In this document: one piece after another, positions 50,950 through 60,400 of the stretch
Layout: each line of letters starts with the position of its first letter
Position numbering within the stretch: the stretch's first letter is position 1
From: Pseudophaeobacter sp.
GTDB taxonomy: Bacteria > Pseudomonadota > Alphaproteobacteria > Rhodobacterales > Rhodobacteraceae
Reading direction: 5' to 3'
DNA: 64,000 nucleotides
Assembly (NCBI GenBank): GCA_027019165.1
Contig: JALUXC010000023.1
Location: 99,624 to 163,623, forward strand
Translations under genes and position numbers: made by a program
Notes under the pieces: model-generated
What the model was told of the DNA's origin: nothing
Seen by the model: only the letters and a program-made list of their open reading frames with translations
Database searches by the model: none

Positions 50950-52815
50950 ATGTGTGGAATCATCGGGATCTATGATCCAAGCGCCGCGCCGCGTGACAGC
51001 GACATGGCAGCGGCCATCGCCAGCCTGATTCACCGCGGCCCGGATTCGCAGGACACCTGGCGCGCGCCCAGCGGTCAGGCGACCCTTGGCCATACGCTGA
51101 TGTCGATCACCCAGCTTGGCGGCGGCAATCAGCCGATCTCAAACGCGGACGGGTCCTGCGCAATCACCGTCAACGGCGAGTTCTACGACTACGAGCCAAC
51201 CTGGCAAGAGCTTGAAGCACAGGGGTATCGCTTCAAGACGCGGTCCGACAGTGAGCTGCCGCTGCACCTATATGACCGCTACGGTCCCGCCTTTCTGGAG
51301 CGTCTGCGTGGCGAATTCGTCTTTATCCTATGGGACGACAACAATCGCCGCCTGATGGCTGCGCGCGACCGCTTCGGGATCTGCCCGCTCTACTATGCCC
51401 AGCACGAGGGGCGGCTCTATCTGGCTTCTGAAATCAAGGCGCTCTTTGCCGCCGGGGTGCCTGCGATCTGGGATGAAGAAGCCGTCTTCCTGCAACATCA
51501 CGGGGCAACCCTGCCCGGGCACACCCTGTTCAAGGGCATTCGCCAGCTTGAGCCCGGCCATATGATGATTGCCAGCGCCAGCGGGATCACCCTCCGGCGC
51601 TATTGGGATATGGATTTCGCCCGAGAGACTGGGGAGGCCGACACCAGCCCGGAAACCGTCGATGCAGCCATCACCCGCACCCGCGATCTGTATCTCGAAG
51701 CGGTCAGGCTGCGCATTCCCAGCTCGGGCGCGAAATACGGCTGCTACCTCAGCGGCGGGCTGGACTCCTCTGCCGTGCTGGGTGCTGTCACCCATTTTGC
51801 GGGGCAGAACATCCCGACATTCACTATCGGCTTTGACGACGATCCGCAGTTCGACGAAAGCCCCGCCGCCCGCGCAACGGCCAAGGCGCTGGGAGCGGAT
51901 CTGCACGAGCTGCGTATCACATCATCAGATCTGGCCGAACATTTCATGGCTACCGTCTTTCATGCCGAAGGCATGCTGGGCAACGGCGGTTCGGTTGCGA
52001 AGTTCCTGCTCAGCCGTCTCGCCCATGACACCGGCTGCCGTGCCATTATCACCGGTGAAGGCGCAGATGAGATCTTTGGCGGCTATGAAGAGCTGTTCCC
52101 AGCTCCGACTGAGATGATCACCGACCACCCGGACATGTCTTTGGTCAAGGCAGCCATGGGCGGGACCGTGCCCGTCTGGATGGCGTTTGGGATCAAAAAC
52201 GCGGAAAAACTGCGGTCCTTCCTGGCTGCCGAGTTCCTGCAAAGGTTCCAGGCGATGTCCCCCACACGCGCGCTCATGGCGCATCTGGATATCGAAGGTG
52301 GCGTCCGGGACCGTGCGCCCATCGATGCCTCCATGTATGTCTGGCAGAAAACAGTGCTGGCGAACTTCCTTTTGCGCACACTTGGCGACGGGGTCGAGCG
52401 CGCCCATTCGATCGAAGGGCGCCTGCCGCTTTTGGATCACAAGCTGGCAGACTATGTCGCCAGCCTGCCTGCGGATCTGCGTATCCGCCCCGGCACATCG
52501 AAATTCCTGTTGCGCGAAGCGGTGCGTCCTTTTGTGCCAGAGGCGGTCTTCAACACGCCCAAGGCTCCCTTCCTGGCGCCACCTACCGTCGGCGATCACC
52601 TGTCGCCCTTCCTGTCTCGCCTCGTTGAGATCATCGGCGACAGCGACCCGGCCGCACTGCCGTTTTTTGACCGCAACCATGTGATTGCAACCGCCCGCAG
52701 CATCCCCGGCCTGCCCCCCCGCGACAGGATCAGCGCCGAACGCCAGATCATCCGCATCGCCAGCCTCTTTGCCTTGCAGACGCATTTCACGCCAGACCTG
52801 GAAACGCGTTCATGA
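50950..52815 (+). CDS. asnB: Asparagine synthetase (glutamine-hydrolyzing) family protein
   Basis: 621 residues. The N-terminal class II glutaminase (about 1-200) begins M-C2-GIIGIYDP, with the nucleophile Cys2. The synthetase domain has the PP-loop SGGLDSSAVLG (268-276) and TGEGADEIFGGYEELFP. It would amidate aspartate to asparagine using glutamine and ATP. In a lipopeptide cluster it may supply asparagine or amidate another acid or a carrier-bound product. It lies 34 bases after the ATPase gene on the same strand. Confidence 0.9.
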   Translation: MCGIIGIYDPSAAPRDSDMAAAIASLIHRGPDSQDTWRAPSGQATLGHTLMSITQLGGGNQPISNADGSCAITVNGEFYDYEPTWQELEAQGYRFKTRSDSELPLHLYDRYGPAFLERLRGEFVFILWDDNNRRLMAARDRFGICPLYYAQHEGRLYLASEIKALFAAGVPAIWDEEAVFLQHHGATLPGHTLFKGIRQLEPGHMMIASASGITLRRYWDMDFARETGEADTSPETVDAAITRTRDLYLEAVRLRIPSSGAKYGCYLSGGLDSSAVLGAVTHFAGQNIPTFTIGFDDDPQFDESPAARATAKALGADLHELRITSSDLAEHFMATVFHAEGMLGNGGSVAKFLLSRLAHDTGCRAIITGEGADEIFGGYEELFPAPTEMITDHPDMSLVKAAMGGTVPVWMAFGIKNAEKLRSFLAAEFLQRFQAMSPTRALMAHLDIEGGVRDRAPIDASMYVWQKTVLANFLLRTLGDGVERAHSIEGRLPLLDHKLADYVASLPADLRIRPGTSKFLLREAVRPFVPEAVFNTPKAPFLAPPTVGDHLSPFLSRLVEIIGDSDPAALPFFDRNHVIATARSIPGLPPRDRISAERQIIRIASLFALQTHFTPDLETRS

Positions 52816-52927
52816 AAGAGGGGATATGGCGTATACGAATTATTAATATCTTGCCCAAAATCGGCATCAACCATAATGTGGAGTTGACTGTTTCAAGTAT
52901 TTTTCAACCCATGGTAGGGGAATTGGT

Positions 52928-54280
52928 ATGACGTTGCCCGATGGTCCAAAGGGGCTTGCGATCCTGCAATTCAGCAAATGGCTGCGTGATCCCTTGGGGT
53001 TCGTGAGCCAGGCCCACAAGCAATTTGGTGATACCTTTACGATGCGGCTGCCGGGCATCGGCCCCATGGTCATCGTTTCGGATCCGCAAGCGGTCAAACA
53101 GCTGTTCACCCAGCCCGAAATCGCCTCTCCGGGTGACGAAGAGCTGAAGGTCTTGCTGGGCGAAAACTCTGTCCTGCTGCTGAGTGGCGCCGCCCACAAG
53201 GAGCGCCGTCGCCTGCTGATGCCGCCCTTCAACGGCTCGCGCATGACGATCTGGGGACAGGCCATTCTGGATATGACAACCGAGGCCGCACAGAACTTCA
53301 TGGACGGTGAACGCATCAATGTGCGCGACGTGATGCAGGAGATCACCCTCAACGTGATGCTGCAGATCGTCTTTGGCACCCATGACAGCGGCCGCCGCCA
53401 GCAACTGCGCCGCGATGTGGGGGACCGGATGTTGCTGGCGTCGAAGATGTCGGCCGTTCTGCCGCTGTGGCTGCCCTTCCTGCGCCCCATCTCGAAAGGC
53501 TGGAAAGAAAGCCAGCGCGCCGAACAAGCCTGCGACAGGGCTTTTTACGCCGAAATCAACGAATGCCGGGCTCGCAACGATCCGGATGAGCCGACGGTTC
53601 TGGCTATGCTCTGTCAGGCCACCGATGAGACAGGGAGAAAGCTGAGCGACGTAGAGATCCGCGATGAGCTGATGACATTGATGGTCGCGGGCCATGAGAA
53701 CACCGCCACGGCGTTGTCCTGGCTGGTCTACTGGCTTGGGCGGGATCCAAGGATGCTGGAACGCGTGCGCGAAGAGCTTACCTCCCTTGGCGATGCGCCG
53801 GATCCGATGGCGCTGGCAAAGCTGCCCTATCTGGATGCCCTGTGCCACGAGACCCTGCGCTATTACCCGCCGGTGATGCTGACCATGCGCCGCATCGTCA
53901 AAGACCCGGTGGAAATCGGCGGGCACAGGCTTGAGCCTGGGACCAAGATCTGGGGGTCGGTCTATCTGGCCCACCGGCGCGCAGAGGTCTACCCGGACCC
54001 GGATGCCTTCCGTCCCGAGCGCTTCCTTGAACGCAAATTCTCCCAGACCGAGTTCATCCCTTTTGGCGGTGGGCATCGGCGTTGCATCGGCATGGCCTTT
54101 GCGCTTTTTGAGATGAAGCTGATCATCGCGGGACTGCTTTCGGCCTGCGATCTGGAGCTTTTGGACGACAAGCCGCTCTTGCCCAAACGGCGCACCGGCC
54201 TTTTGGCGCCAGACATCGGGTTCGAGGTCCGGGTGCGCGCCAAATCAGCCCCCGGCCCGATCCCACTGGCCGCTGAATAG
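52928..54280 (+). CDS. Cytochrome P450 monooxygenase
   Basis: 450 residues. The oxygen-binding I-helix is MVAGHENTATALSWL, the K-helix ETLRYYPP, and the PERF-like RPERFLERKF. The heme loop is FGGGHRRCIGMAFALFE with the ligand Cys386. The N-terminal part lacks a signal anchor, so the enzyme is soluble. It probably hydroxylates a lipopeptide or fatty acyl intermediate, with redox partners encoded elsewhere. The start at 52928 follows GGTAGGGGAATTGGT. It resembles CYP102/CYP4-like fatty-acid oxidizers in the heme region, but this is not decisive. Confidence 0.93.
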   Translation: MTLPDGPKGLAILQFSKWLRDPLGFVSQAHKQFGDTFTMRLPGIGPMVIVSDPQAVKQLFTQPEIASPGDEELKVLLGENSVLLLSGAAHKERRRLLMPPFNGSRMTIWGQAILDMTTEAAQNFMDGERINVRDVMQEITLNVMLQIVFGTHDSGRRQQLRRDVGDRMLLASKMSAVLPLWLPFLRPISKGWKESQRAEQACDRAFYAEINECRARNDPDEPTVLAMLCQATDETGRKLSDVEIRDELMTLMVAGHENTATALSWLVYWLGRDPRMLERVREELTSLGDAPDPMALAKLPYLDALCHETLRYYPPVMLTMRRIVKDPVEIGGHRLEPGTKIWGSVYLAHRRAEVYPDPDAFRPERFLERKFSQTEFIPFGGGHRRCIGMAFALFEMKLIIAGLLSACDLELLDDKPLLPKRRTGLLAPDIGFEVRVRAKSAPGPIPLAAE

Positions 54281-54320
54281 GCTCAGCTGCAATGATTTTC
54301 CCGAAAGGAATATAGTCTTC

Positions 54321-55325
54321 ATGTGTGGTGTCGCGGGGTTCTTTACAGGCTGTGAGTTTGCCCAAACCTGCGCGCTGAAAAATGGCGGCGCCTGCCGCAG
54401 CCTGACGACCGATGCGGCCCGCAGCTTTCGCGGCTGGTATGACAAGGCCAGCGTGCGTCGCAGCCCCCGGCGCGAACTGGATCCCGAGGACATTGCCCTG
54501 GATCTGTTCCCGCGCCACCTAGTGCCCCATCTGGCCCACCCCCTGATTGCGCAAAGTCACCCGGAGCGGATCCAGCACCTGCTGACGCTGACGCTCTACC
54601 GGTTCCTGACCTTCACCTTCAATCTGGAAATGCAGCTGGTCAATGACACGACACGCAAGCTGATCATGCATGAGCTGCCGTTCTCGCTGGACGGGGCAGC
54701 CATCCTCAATGCGCAGAAACTGATCTGCGATGAGGCCTATCACGCGCTGTTTTGCGCCGACCTTCTGGATCAGGCGATCACCCTCACCGAAGTCGCCCCG
54801 ACCGGCACCGCCCGCCCCGCGTTTCTGTCCCGGTTGGCCGAGGCGCAAGGCGCAAGCGAGGACCCCGGCATCACCCAGTTTCTTTATACGGCGGTCTCTG
54901 AAATGCTGATCACCGCCACGCTCTATGAGGCGCGTTCGGCGGGCGAGGTCCCCGGCGCGGTCAGCGGTGTGATGCTGGATCATGCCGCCGATGAGGCACG
55001 CCACCACATCTTTTATCGCGACCTTCTCGGCAGCTATCTCACCTCTTTGCCAAAGGGTGACGCGCAGGCCGCCGCAGCCCAGATCCCCGAGGCCATCGCC
55101 GCCTATATGGAGCCTGATCTGCCCGGCATTCGTGGAGATCTTCTTGCCGTCGGCTTTGATCGGGATGACTGCGAGGAGATCCTTTTCGACACCTATGCTG
55201 CGACAAGCCACAAAGATTATGTCGACATGAGCGCACGGGAAATCCAGCGTCTGCTTCATGAGCTGGATCTGTCCCCCACCGCTGAGGTCGCAGACGCCTT
55301 CGCGCATCTGGGAGAAAGGCTTTAG
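54321..55325 (+). CDS. AurF-like diiron oxygenase
   Basis: 334 residues. The ferritin-like helices carry CDEAYHALF (D137-E138-x2-H141) and AADEARHHIFY (D224-E225-x2-H228), the E-x2-H pattern of AurF-type non-heme diiron N-oxygenases; a further carboxylate lies in SEMLITATLYE. It may oxidize an amine or C-H bond on a carrier-bound intermediate. The first ten residues (MCGVAGFFTG) look like the start of a class II glutaminase, whereas the fold begins only after residue 40, so the N-terminus may be a relic of recombination. It ends four bases before the FAAL gene. Confidence 0.8.
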   Translation: MCGVAGFFTGCEFAQTCALKNGGACRSLTTDAARSFRGWYDKASVRRSPRRELDPEDIALDLFPRHLVPHLAHPLIAQSHPERIQHLLTLTLYRFLTFTFNLEMQLVNDTTRKLIMHELPFSLDGAAILNAQKLICDEAYHALFCADLLDQAITLTEVAPTGTARPAFLSRLAEAQGASEDPGITQFLYTAVSEMLITATLYEARSAGEVPGAVSGVMLDHAADEARHHIFYRDLLGSYLTSLPKGDAQAAAAQIPEAIAAYMEPDLPGIRGDLLAVGFDRDDCEEILFDTYAATSHKDYVDMSAREIQRLLHELDLSPTAEVADAFAHLGERL

Positions 55326-55329
55326 CCCC

Positions 55330-57474
55330 ATGCAAAACCTTGCCCATACACCCACCGCAGCGGATCTTCCGCGCCACCGGGATCTGATCTCGGCCCTGCG
55401 TCATCACTGCGACGCAAGGGGTGAAGAACAGGTGTTCTCCATGGCGCAGGATGGGATGAATGCAGACAGCGCACTCTCCTTTCAACAGCTCTATGATCGC
55501 GCCACCACCGTGGCCTCGCTTTTGGCGCTGCGCTCTGCGCCCGGAGACAGGGTCATGCTTTTCTACCCCCAGGGTCTTGAGTTTATAACCGCGTTTCTTG
55601 GATGCCTTCTGGCGGGCTGCATTGCCGTGCCAGTCTACCCGCCGCGGCGCTCGCAGAACCCGGCAAAGGTGATCGGTATCGCACGCGACTGCGGGGCGAA
55701 CCTGGCGCTTGGACCTGACGCGTTGGTCAGCGATCTGCAAGCCCGCTTTTCCGCAGCCGACCCTGCCCAGCCGCTCACCTTTCTGGCCAGCGACACCGCC
55801 CCCTCCCTTCCCGCTCCCGACAGGTTTGCCCCAAGGGTTCAGCCCATTGCGCTGCTGCAATATACCTCAGGCTCGACCGGCGCGCCGAAGGGAGTTGTGA
55901 TCACCCATGAAAACCTTGTGGCCAATGCCCATGCGATTGAAACCGCGATGCACTGCGATGCCGCGTCAGTGCTGGTCTCATGGCTGCCGAATTTTCACGA
56001 CATGGGGCTGATCACATCGGTGGTGCTACCGGTCTACACAGGCTTTTGCGCTCACCTGATGCCGCCCGGTGTCTTTGTACGCAGCCCCGACATCTGGCTG
56101 AAACGCATATCGCAGGAGCGCGCCAGCCATGCGGGCTGCCCGAATTTTGGCTATGATCTATGCTGCGACAAGGTCGACACAGACACCGTCGCCGCGATGG
56201 ATCTGTCCAGCTGGCGCATCGCCCTAAACGGGGCTGAGCCGGTCCTGGCCTCCACGCTCACCCGTTTTGCCAAACACTTTGCCGCAGCAAGGTTTGATCC
56301 GGTGGCCTTCCGGCCTTGTTTTGGCATGGCCGAGTCCACCCTCATGGTCACAGGGCAGGCCGGCTCATCGACGCCCCGCTTCCTGAGCGTCGATGAGAAT
56401 GCCCTGGCGCAGCACCGGATCAAGGAGAGCACCCAAAAGGACAAGAGCAAGACTCTTGTCGGCTGCGGCCTGCCACCAAGGGATGTGGAGATCGTGATTG
56501 CCGACCCTCAGAGCCATCGCAGCCTTGCAACAGGCCAGGTCGGAGAGATCTGGCTGCGCGGACCGAGCCTCGGAAAAGGATACTGGAACAAACCCGACCT
56601 CTCTGCCGCGGCCTTTGGCGCGCATCTGGCCGACAGCCCGGACAAGGGGCCCTATTTCCGCACCGGCGACTACGGCGCGGTCTTGGGCGGGGAGTTGTTT
56701 GTCACCGGCCGGATGAAGGAAACGCTGATCTTCCGTGGTCGCACCTTCTATCCCCTCGACCTTGAGCTTGAGGCCACCGCCGCCCACCCCGCATTGATGG
56801 CAGGACAGGCCGCTGCCTTTGCCACGGCGGATGAAGGGGCGACGGGATTGATCATCCTGGCAGAGCTGCGCCGCGATCAGATGCGCAAGGTCGACCCCGA
56901 TCTGGTCTGCGCCAAGCTCCGCGGCGCACTGGTCACCGCCTTTGATCTCGACCCGGTTGAAATCGCGCTTTTGCCGCCTCTGAGCCTGCCCAAGACCTCA
57001 AGCGGGAAGCTACAGCGCGGGCTTGCAAGCCAGCTTTATGCGGCGGGAGAGCTACGGGTGATCGGCTCGGTCCTGCGCGATCTGTCCCCCACAGTTGCAG
57101 CCCCGCAAGAGATCCCCGCCGCCCCGCGCAGCGCCGCCGATATCATGACCTGGGCCACAACTTGGATCGCGCGCGAAAAGGGCCTGCCTCTGCCGCAGAT
57201 CCGCTCCGATGCGCCTTTTGCGGAACTGGGGCTGGAGTCCCTTACAGCAGTGCGCATGACGCAGGAGCTCTCGCGGTTCCTGGGCGTGGCCCCGCTCAAC
57301 GCGGCAGCGCTGGCCTGGCGCTGCCCGACGATTGCAGCATTGGGGCAAGAGCTTGCCCAGACCAAAGATCACGTGCAGGATCAAGTGCAGACGTCGCCCC
57401 CTCGCGACGCCGGTCTGGACGAGATGTCAGAGCAGGAGCTGGCGCGGCTTCTGGCTGATGAGCTGGCGAAATAA
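55330..57474 (+). CDS. Fatty acyl-AMP ligase fused to an acyl carrier protein (FAAL-ACP)
   Basis: 714 residues. The adenylating domain (about 15-590) has the core LLQYTSGSTGAPKGVVITH, LPNFHDMGLI, NGAEPV and YFRTGDYGAVLGGELFVTGR, with the FAAL-type insertion before the GMAESTLMV region. A C-terminal ACP (about 605-690) has FAELGLESLTAVRMTQEL with the phosphopantetheine site S637. It activates a fatty acid as acyl-AMP and loads it onto its own ACP, feeding the KS of the next protein. The start at 55330 is four bases after the AurF-like stop. Confidence 0.93.
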   Translation: MQNLAHTPTAADLPRHRDLISALRHHCDARGEEQVFSMAQDGMNADSALSFQQLYDRATTVASLLALRSAPGDRVMLFYPQGLEFITAFLGCLLAGCIAVPVYPPRRSQNPAKVIGIARDCGANLALGPDALVSDLQARFSAADPAQPLTFLASDTAPSLPAPDRFAPRVQPIALLQYTSGSTGAPKGVVITHENLVANAHAIETAMHCDAASVLVSWLPNFHDMGLITSVVLPVYTGFCAHLMPPGVFVRSPDIWLKRISQERASHAGCPNFGYDLCCDKVDTDTVAAMDLSSWRIALNGAEPVLASTLTRFAKHFAAARFDPVAFRPCFGMAESTLMVTGQAGSSTPRFLSVDENALAQHRIKESTQKDKSKTLVGCGLPPRDVEIVIADPQSHRSLATGQVGEIWLRGPSLGKGYWNKPDLSAAAFGAHLADSPDKGPYFRTGDYGAVLGGELFVTGRMKETLIFRGRTFYPLDLELEATAAHPALMAGQAAAFATADEGATGLIILAELRRDQMRKVDPDLVCAKLRGALVTAFDLDPVEIALLPPLSLPKTSSGKLQRGLASQLYAAGELRVIGSVLRDLSPTVAAPQEIPAAPRSAADIMTWATTWIAREKGLPLPQIRSDAPFAELGLESLTAVRMTQELSRFLGVAPLNAAALAWRCPTIAALGQELAQTKDHVQDQVQTSPPRDAGLDEMSEQELARLLADELAK

Positions 57475-57483
57475 GGACCTCTG

Positions 57484-60400
57484 ATGACCTCTGGCCCCGA
57501 CAGTCTCTCAACGAAGGACGTGCTTGCCCGGGCGATCACCGAAATCCGTGATCTCAAGGCCGAGAATGCCGCGCTGAAATCCGGCAATGGCGCCGGTGCG
57601 CCGATTGCGATTGTCTCAACCGGGTGCCGCCTGCCCGGCGGGATCGAGACATCGGGTGCGTTCTGGGATCTTCTGATGTCAGGCAAGGATGCCCTGCGGG
57701 ATCTGCCGCAAGAGCGGACAGAACTGACCCAGAGCTATGAACCGGAGAAGAGCGCCAATGGACATCACCACGTGCGCGCGGGCGGATTTGTCGATGGGAT
57801 CGAGGGCTTTGATGCGGCCTTCTTTGGCCTGCCCCCGCAGATTGCCCGCGCCTTGGACCCGCAGCACCGGATGCTGCTGGAAACCGCCTGTCACACCATC
57901 GAAGCGGCCGGGATTGCGCCGGGCTCCTTGCGCGGTTCGCGCACCGGGGTCTTTGCCGGAATGGGGCAGCCGGAATATGCCGCGCGCCTATGCCGCGAGG
58001 ATCTGGCAAAGATTGATCAGTTCACCGGCCTTGGCAGCCATGGCGCTGTGGGTGTGGGGCGGCTCTCATACCTGATGGACTTCAAAGGGCCTGCGCTGCA
58101 GATCGATACCACCTGTTCATCTTCGGCTTTGGCCATACATCTGGCGGCGCAATCCCTGCGCAGCGGCGAATGCGACTATGCGCTGGCCGGCGGTGTTAAT
58201 GCGCTTTTGTCGGCGCAGGGCATGGTGGCGCTTGACCGGGTGGATGCGCTGGCCGCCGATGGTGTCTCCCGCGCCTTTGATGCGGCGGCTTCGGGATATG
58301 GGCGGGGCGAAGGCTGCGGCCTCGTGATGCTGCGCCGCCTTGACGATGCGCTGGCCGATGGCAACCCCATTTTGGCGGTGCTGCGCGCCAGCGCCGTCAA
58401 TCACGACGGCACCTCCAACGGGCTGACCGCCCCCAACCCGGTGGCACAGGAAGCGGTGATCCGGGATGCGCTGCGGGCGGCCCGTCTATCGCCCGAAGAG
58501 ATCGACGTGATCGAGGCCCATGGCACCGGCACGCCGCTGGGCGATCCGATCGAGATCAGCGCACTCGCCCGCATTTTTGGCACCGCGCCCCGGCAGGCGC
58601 CGCTGATCGTCAGCTCGGTCAAATCCAGCATCGGCCATCTGGAGGCCGCCGCCGGCATCGCCGGTGTGATCCGATTGGTGGAAACCCTGCGCCATCGCAA
58701 GGCGGCGCCACAGGCGAATTACGACAGCCCAAACCCGCGCATCGACTGGCCCGGTGATGCACTGAAGATCCCGGAAGAAGCAACTCCCTTGCGGCAAACC
58801 GGAGTGCTGCGCGCGGGTCTCAGCGCCTTTGGGATGAGCGGCACCAATGTGCATCTGATCCTGGAAAGCGCCCCCGAAACCGCACAGCCAAGCAAGCAGG
58901 CCGAGGCGGTGGGGCCGACCAGCCTCTGCCTGTCGGCCAAATCCACCAAGGTGTTGCGCCGAATGGCAGCAGTTTATGCCGAGCTTTTGGACAGAACACC
59001 CGACGCGGATCTGTCCGATCTTTGCACCACCGCGCTGCACGGGCGCGACGCGTTTGACCGCCGTCTTGTAGTGCGCGGAACCTCCTGCGCCAATATCGCC
59101 ACCATCCTGCGCCGCTTTGCCCGCGACGGTGCCGCCCCCGGTGCGCTGCGCCGTGATCTGACCGCCCAAGGCAGCGCAGATGCGCAAAGCCCCCAAGATG
59201 ATGCAGACCGGTTCCTGCGCGGCCTGTCTGTTTCTTGCGCAACGCCATCCCGCCATTTCGCTCTTCCGCTCTACCCGTTTGACCGCAAACGCCACTGGAT
59301 CGAAGGCTCGGTTCTGCGCGTCTCCACTCCGGTCTTGCAGGCACAAGATGCAGGCACACCTCCCGAAATGCTCACCCCAGACGGTCTGACCGATCAGCTG
59401 CGGCAGATCTTTGAGACGACGCTCGGCCTTTCGCCTGGGGAATTGGGGGACAACGATCATTTCCTTGAGGTTGGAGCAGACTCGCTGTTGCTGATCGACG
59501 TGATCAAGACCATCGAACAGCGCTATGGCGTCACCGTGCCCATGGCGCGGCTGATGGACGGGGTGGCCACACTGGCCGATCTGGCCCGCTTCCTGACCAA
59601 GGACATCGATCTGTCGGCTCGCACAAGCCCCGCACCCGCCCGCAGCGCAGTTTCAAAATCGACCGACAGCGTCCCGACGCCCCAGCCCAGCACGCTCCAA
59701 AACCAGACAGCTGGCCCCACGCAGGACATGCGCCTGACCGCGCAGCAGCAAAAGTTTCTGGACCGGTTTACGGTCGAGTACACCCGCCTGCATGCGGGAT
59801 CGAAACAGCGCGCTGACAAGGGCCGCCGCGTTCTGGCCGATAGCCGCCGCGTTTTTGGCTTTCGCCCCTCCATCAAGGAACTGCTCTTTCCCATCGTCGG
59901 ACAGCGGGCCAAGGGCGCTCATATCTGGGACGTGGACGGCAACCGCTACATCGATCTGACCATGGGCTTTGGGGTGAACCTTTTTGGTCATGGCGATCCG
60001 CAACTCGCCGCTGCCCTGCGAGAGCAAGAGGATCTGGGTCTCCAGATTGGTCCGCAAAGCCAACATGCGAGCGAGGTGGCCGAGCTGATCTCGGATCTGA
60101 CGGGCATGGAGCGGGTGGCCTTTTGCAACACCGGCACCGAGGCGATCATGACTGCCCTGCGCCTTGCCCGCGCCACCACCGGGCGCAGCCGGATCGCCAT
60201 TTTCAAAGGCTCCTACCATGGTCATTTCGACGGGGTTCTGGCCGCCGAGGGCGAAGGCGGTGCAGGGGTGCCGCTGGCCGCCGGGGTCACCATGGGCAAT
60301 GCTGGCGATGTGCTGCTGCTCGACTATGGAAGCCCTGAGGCGATTGAAACGCTGACCGAGGCTGCAAATGACATCGCCGCCATTCTGGTGGAGCCGGTGC

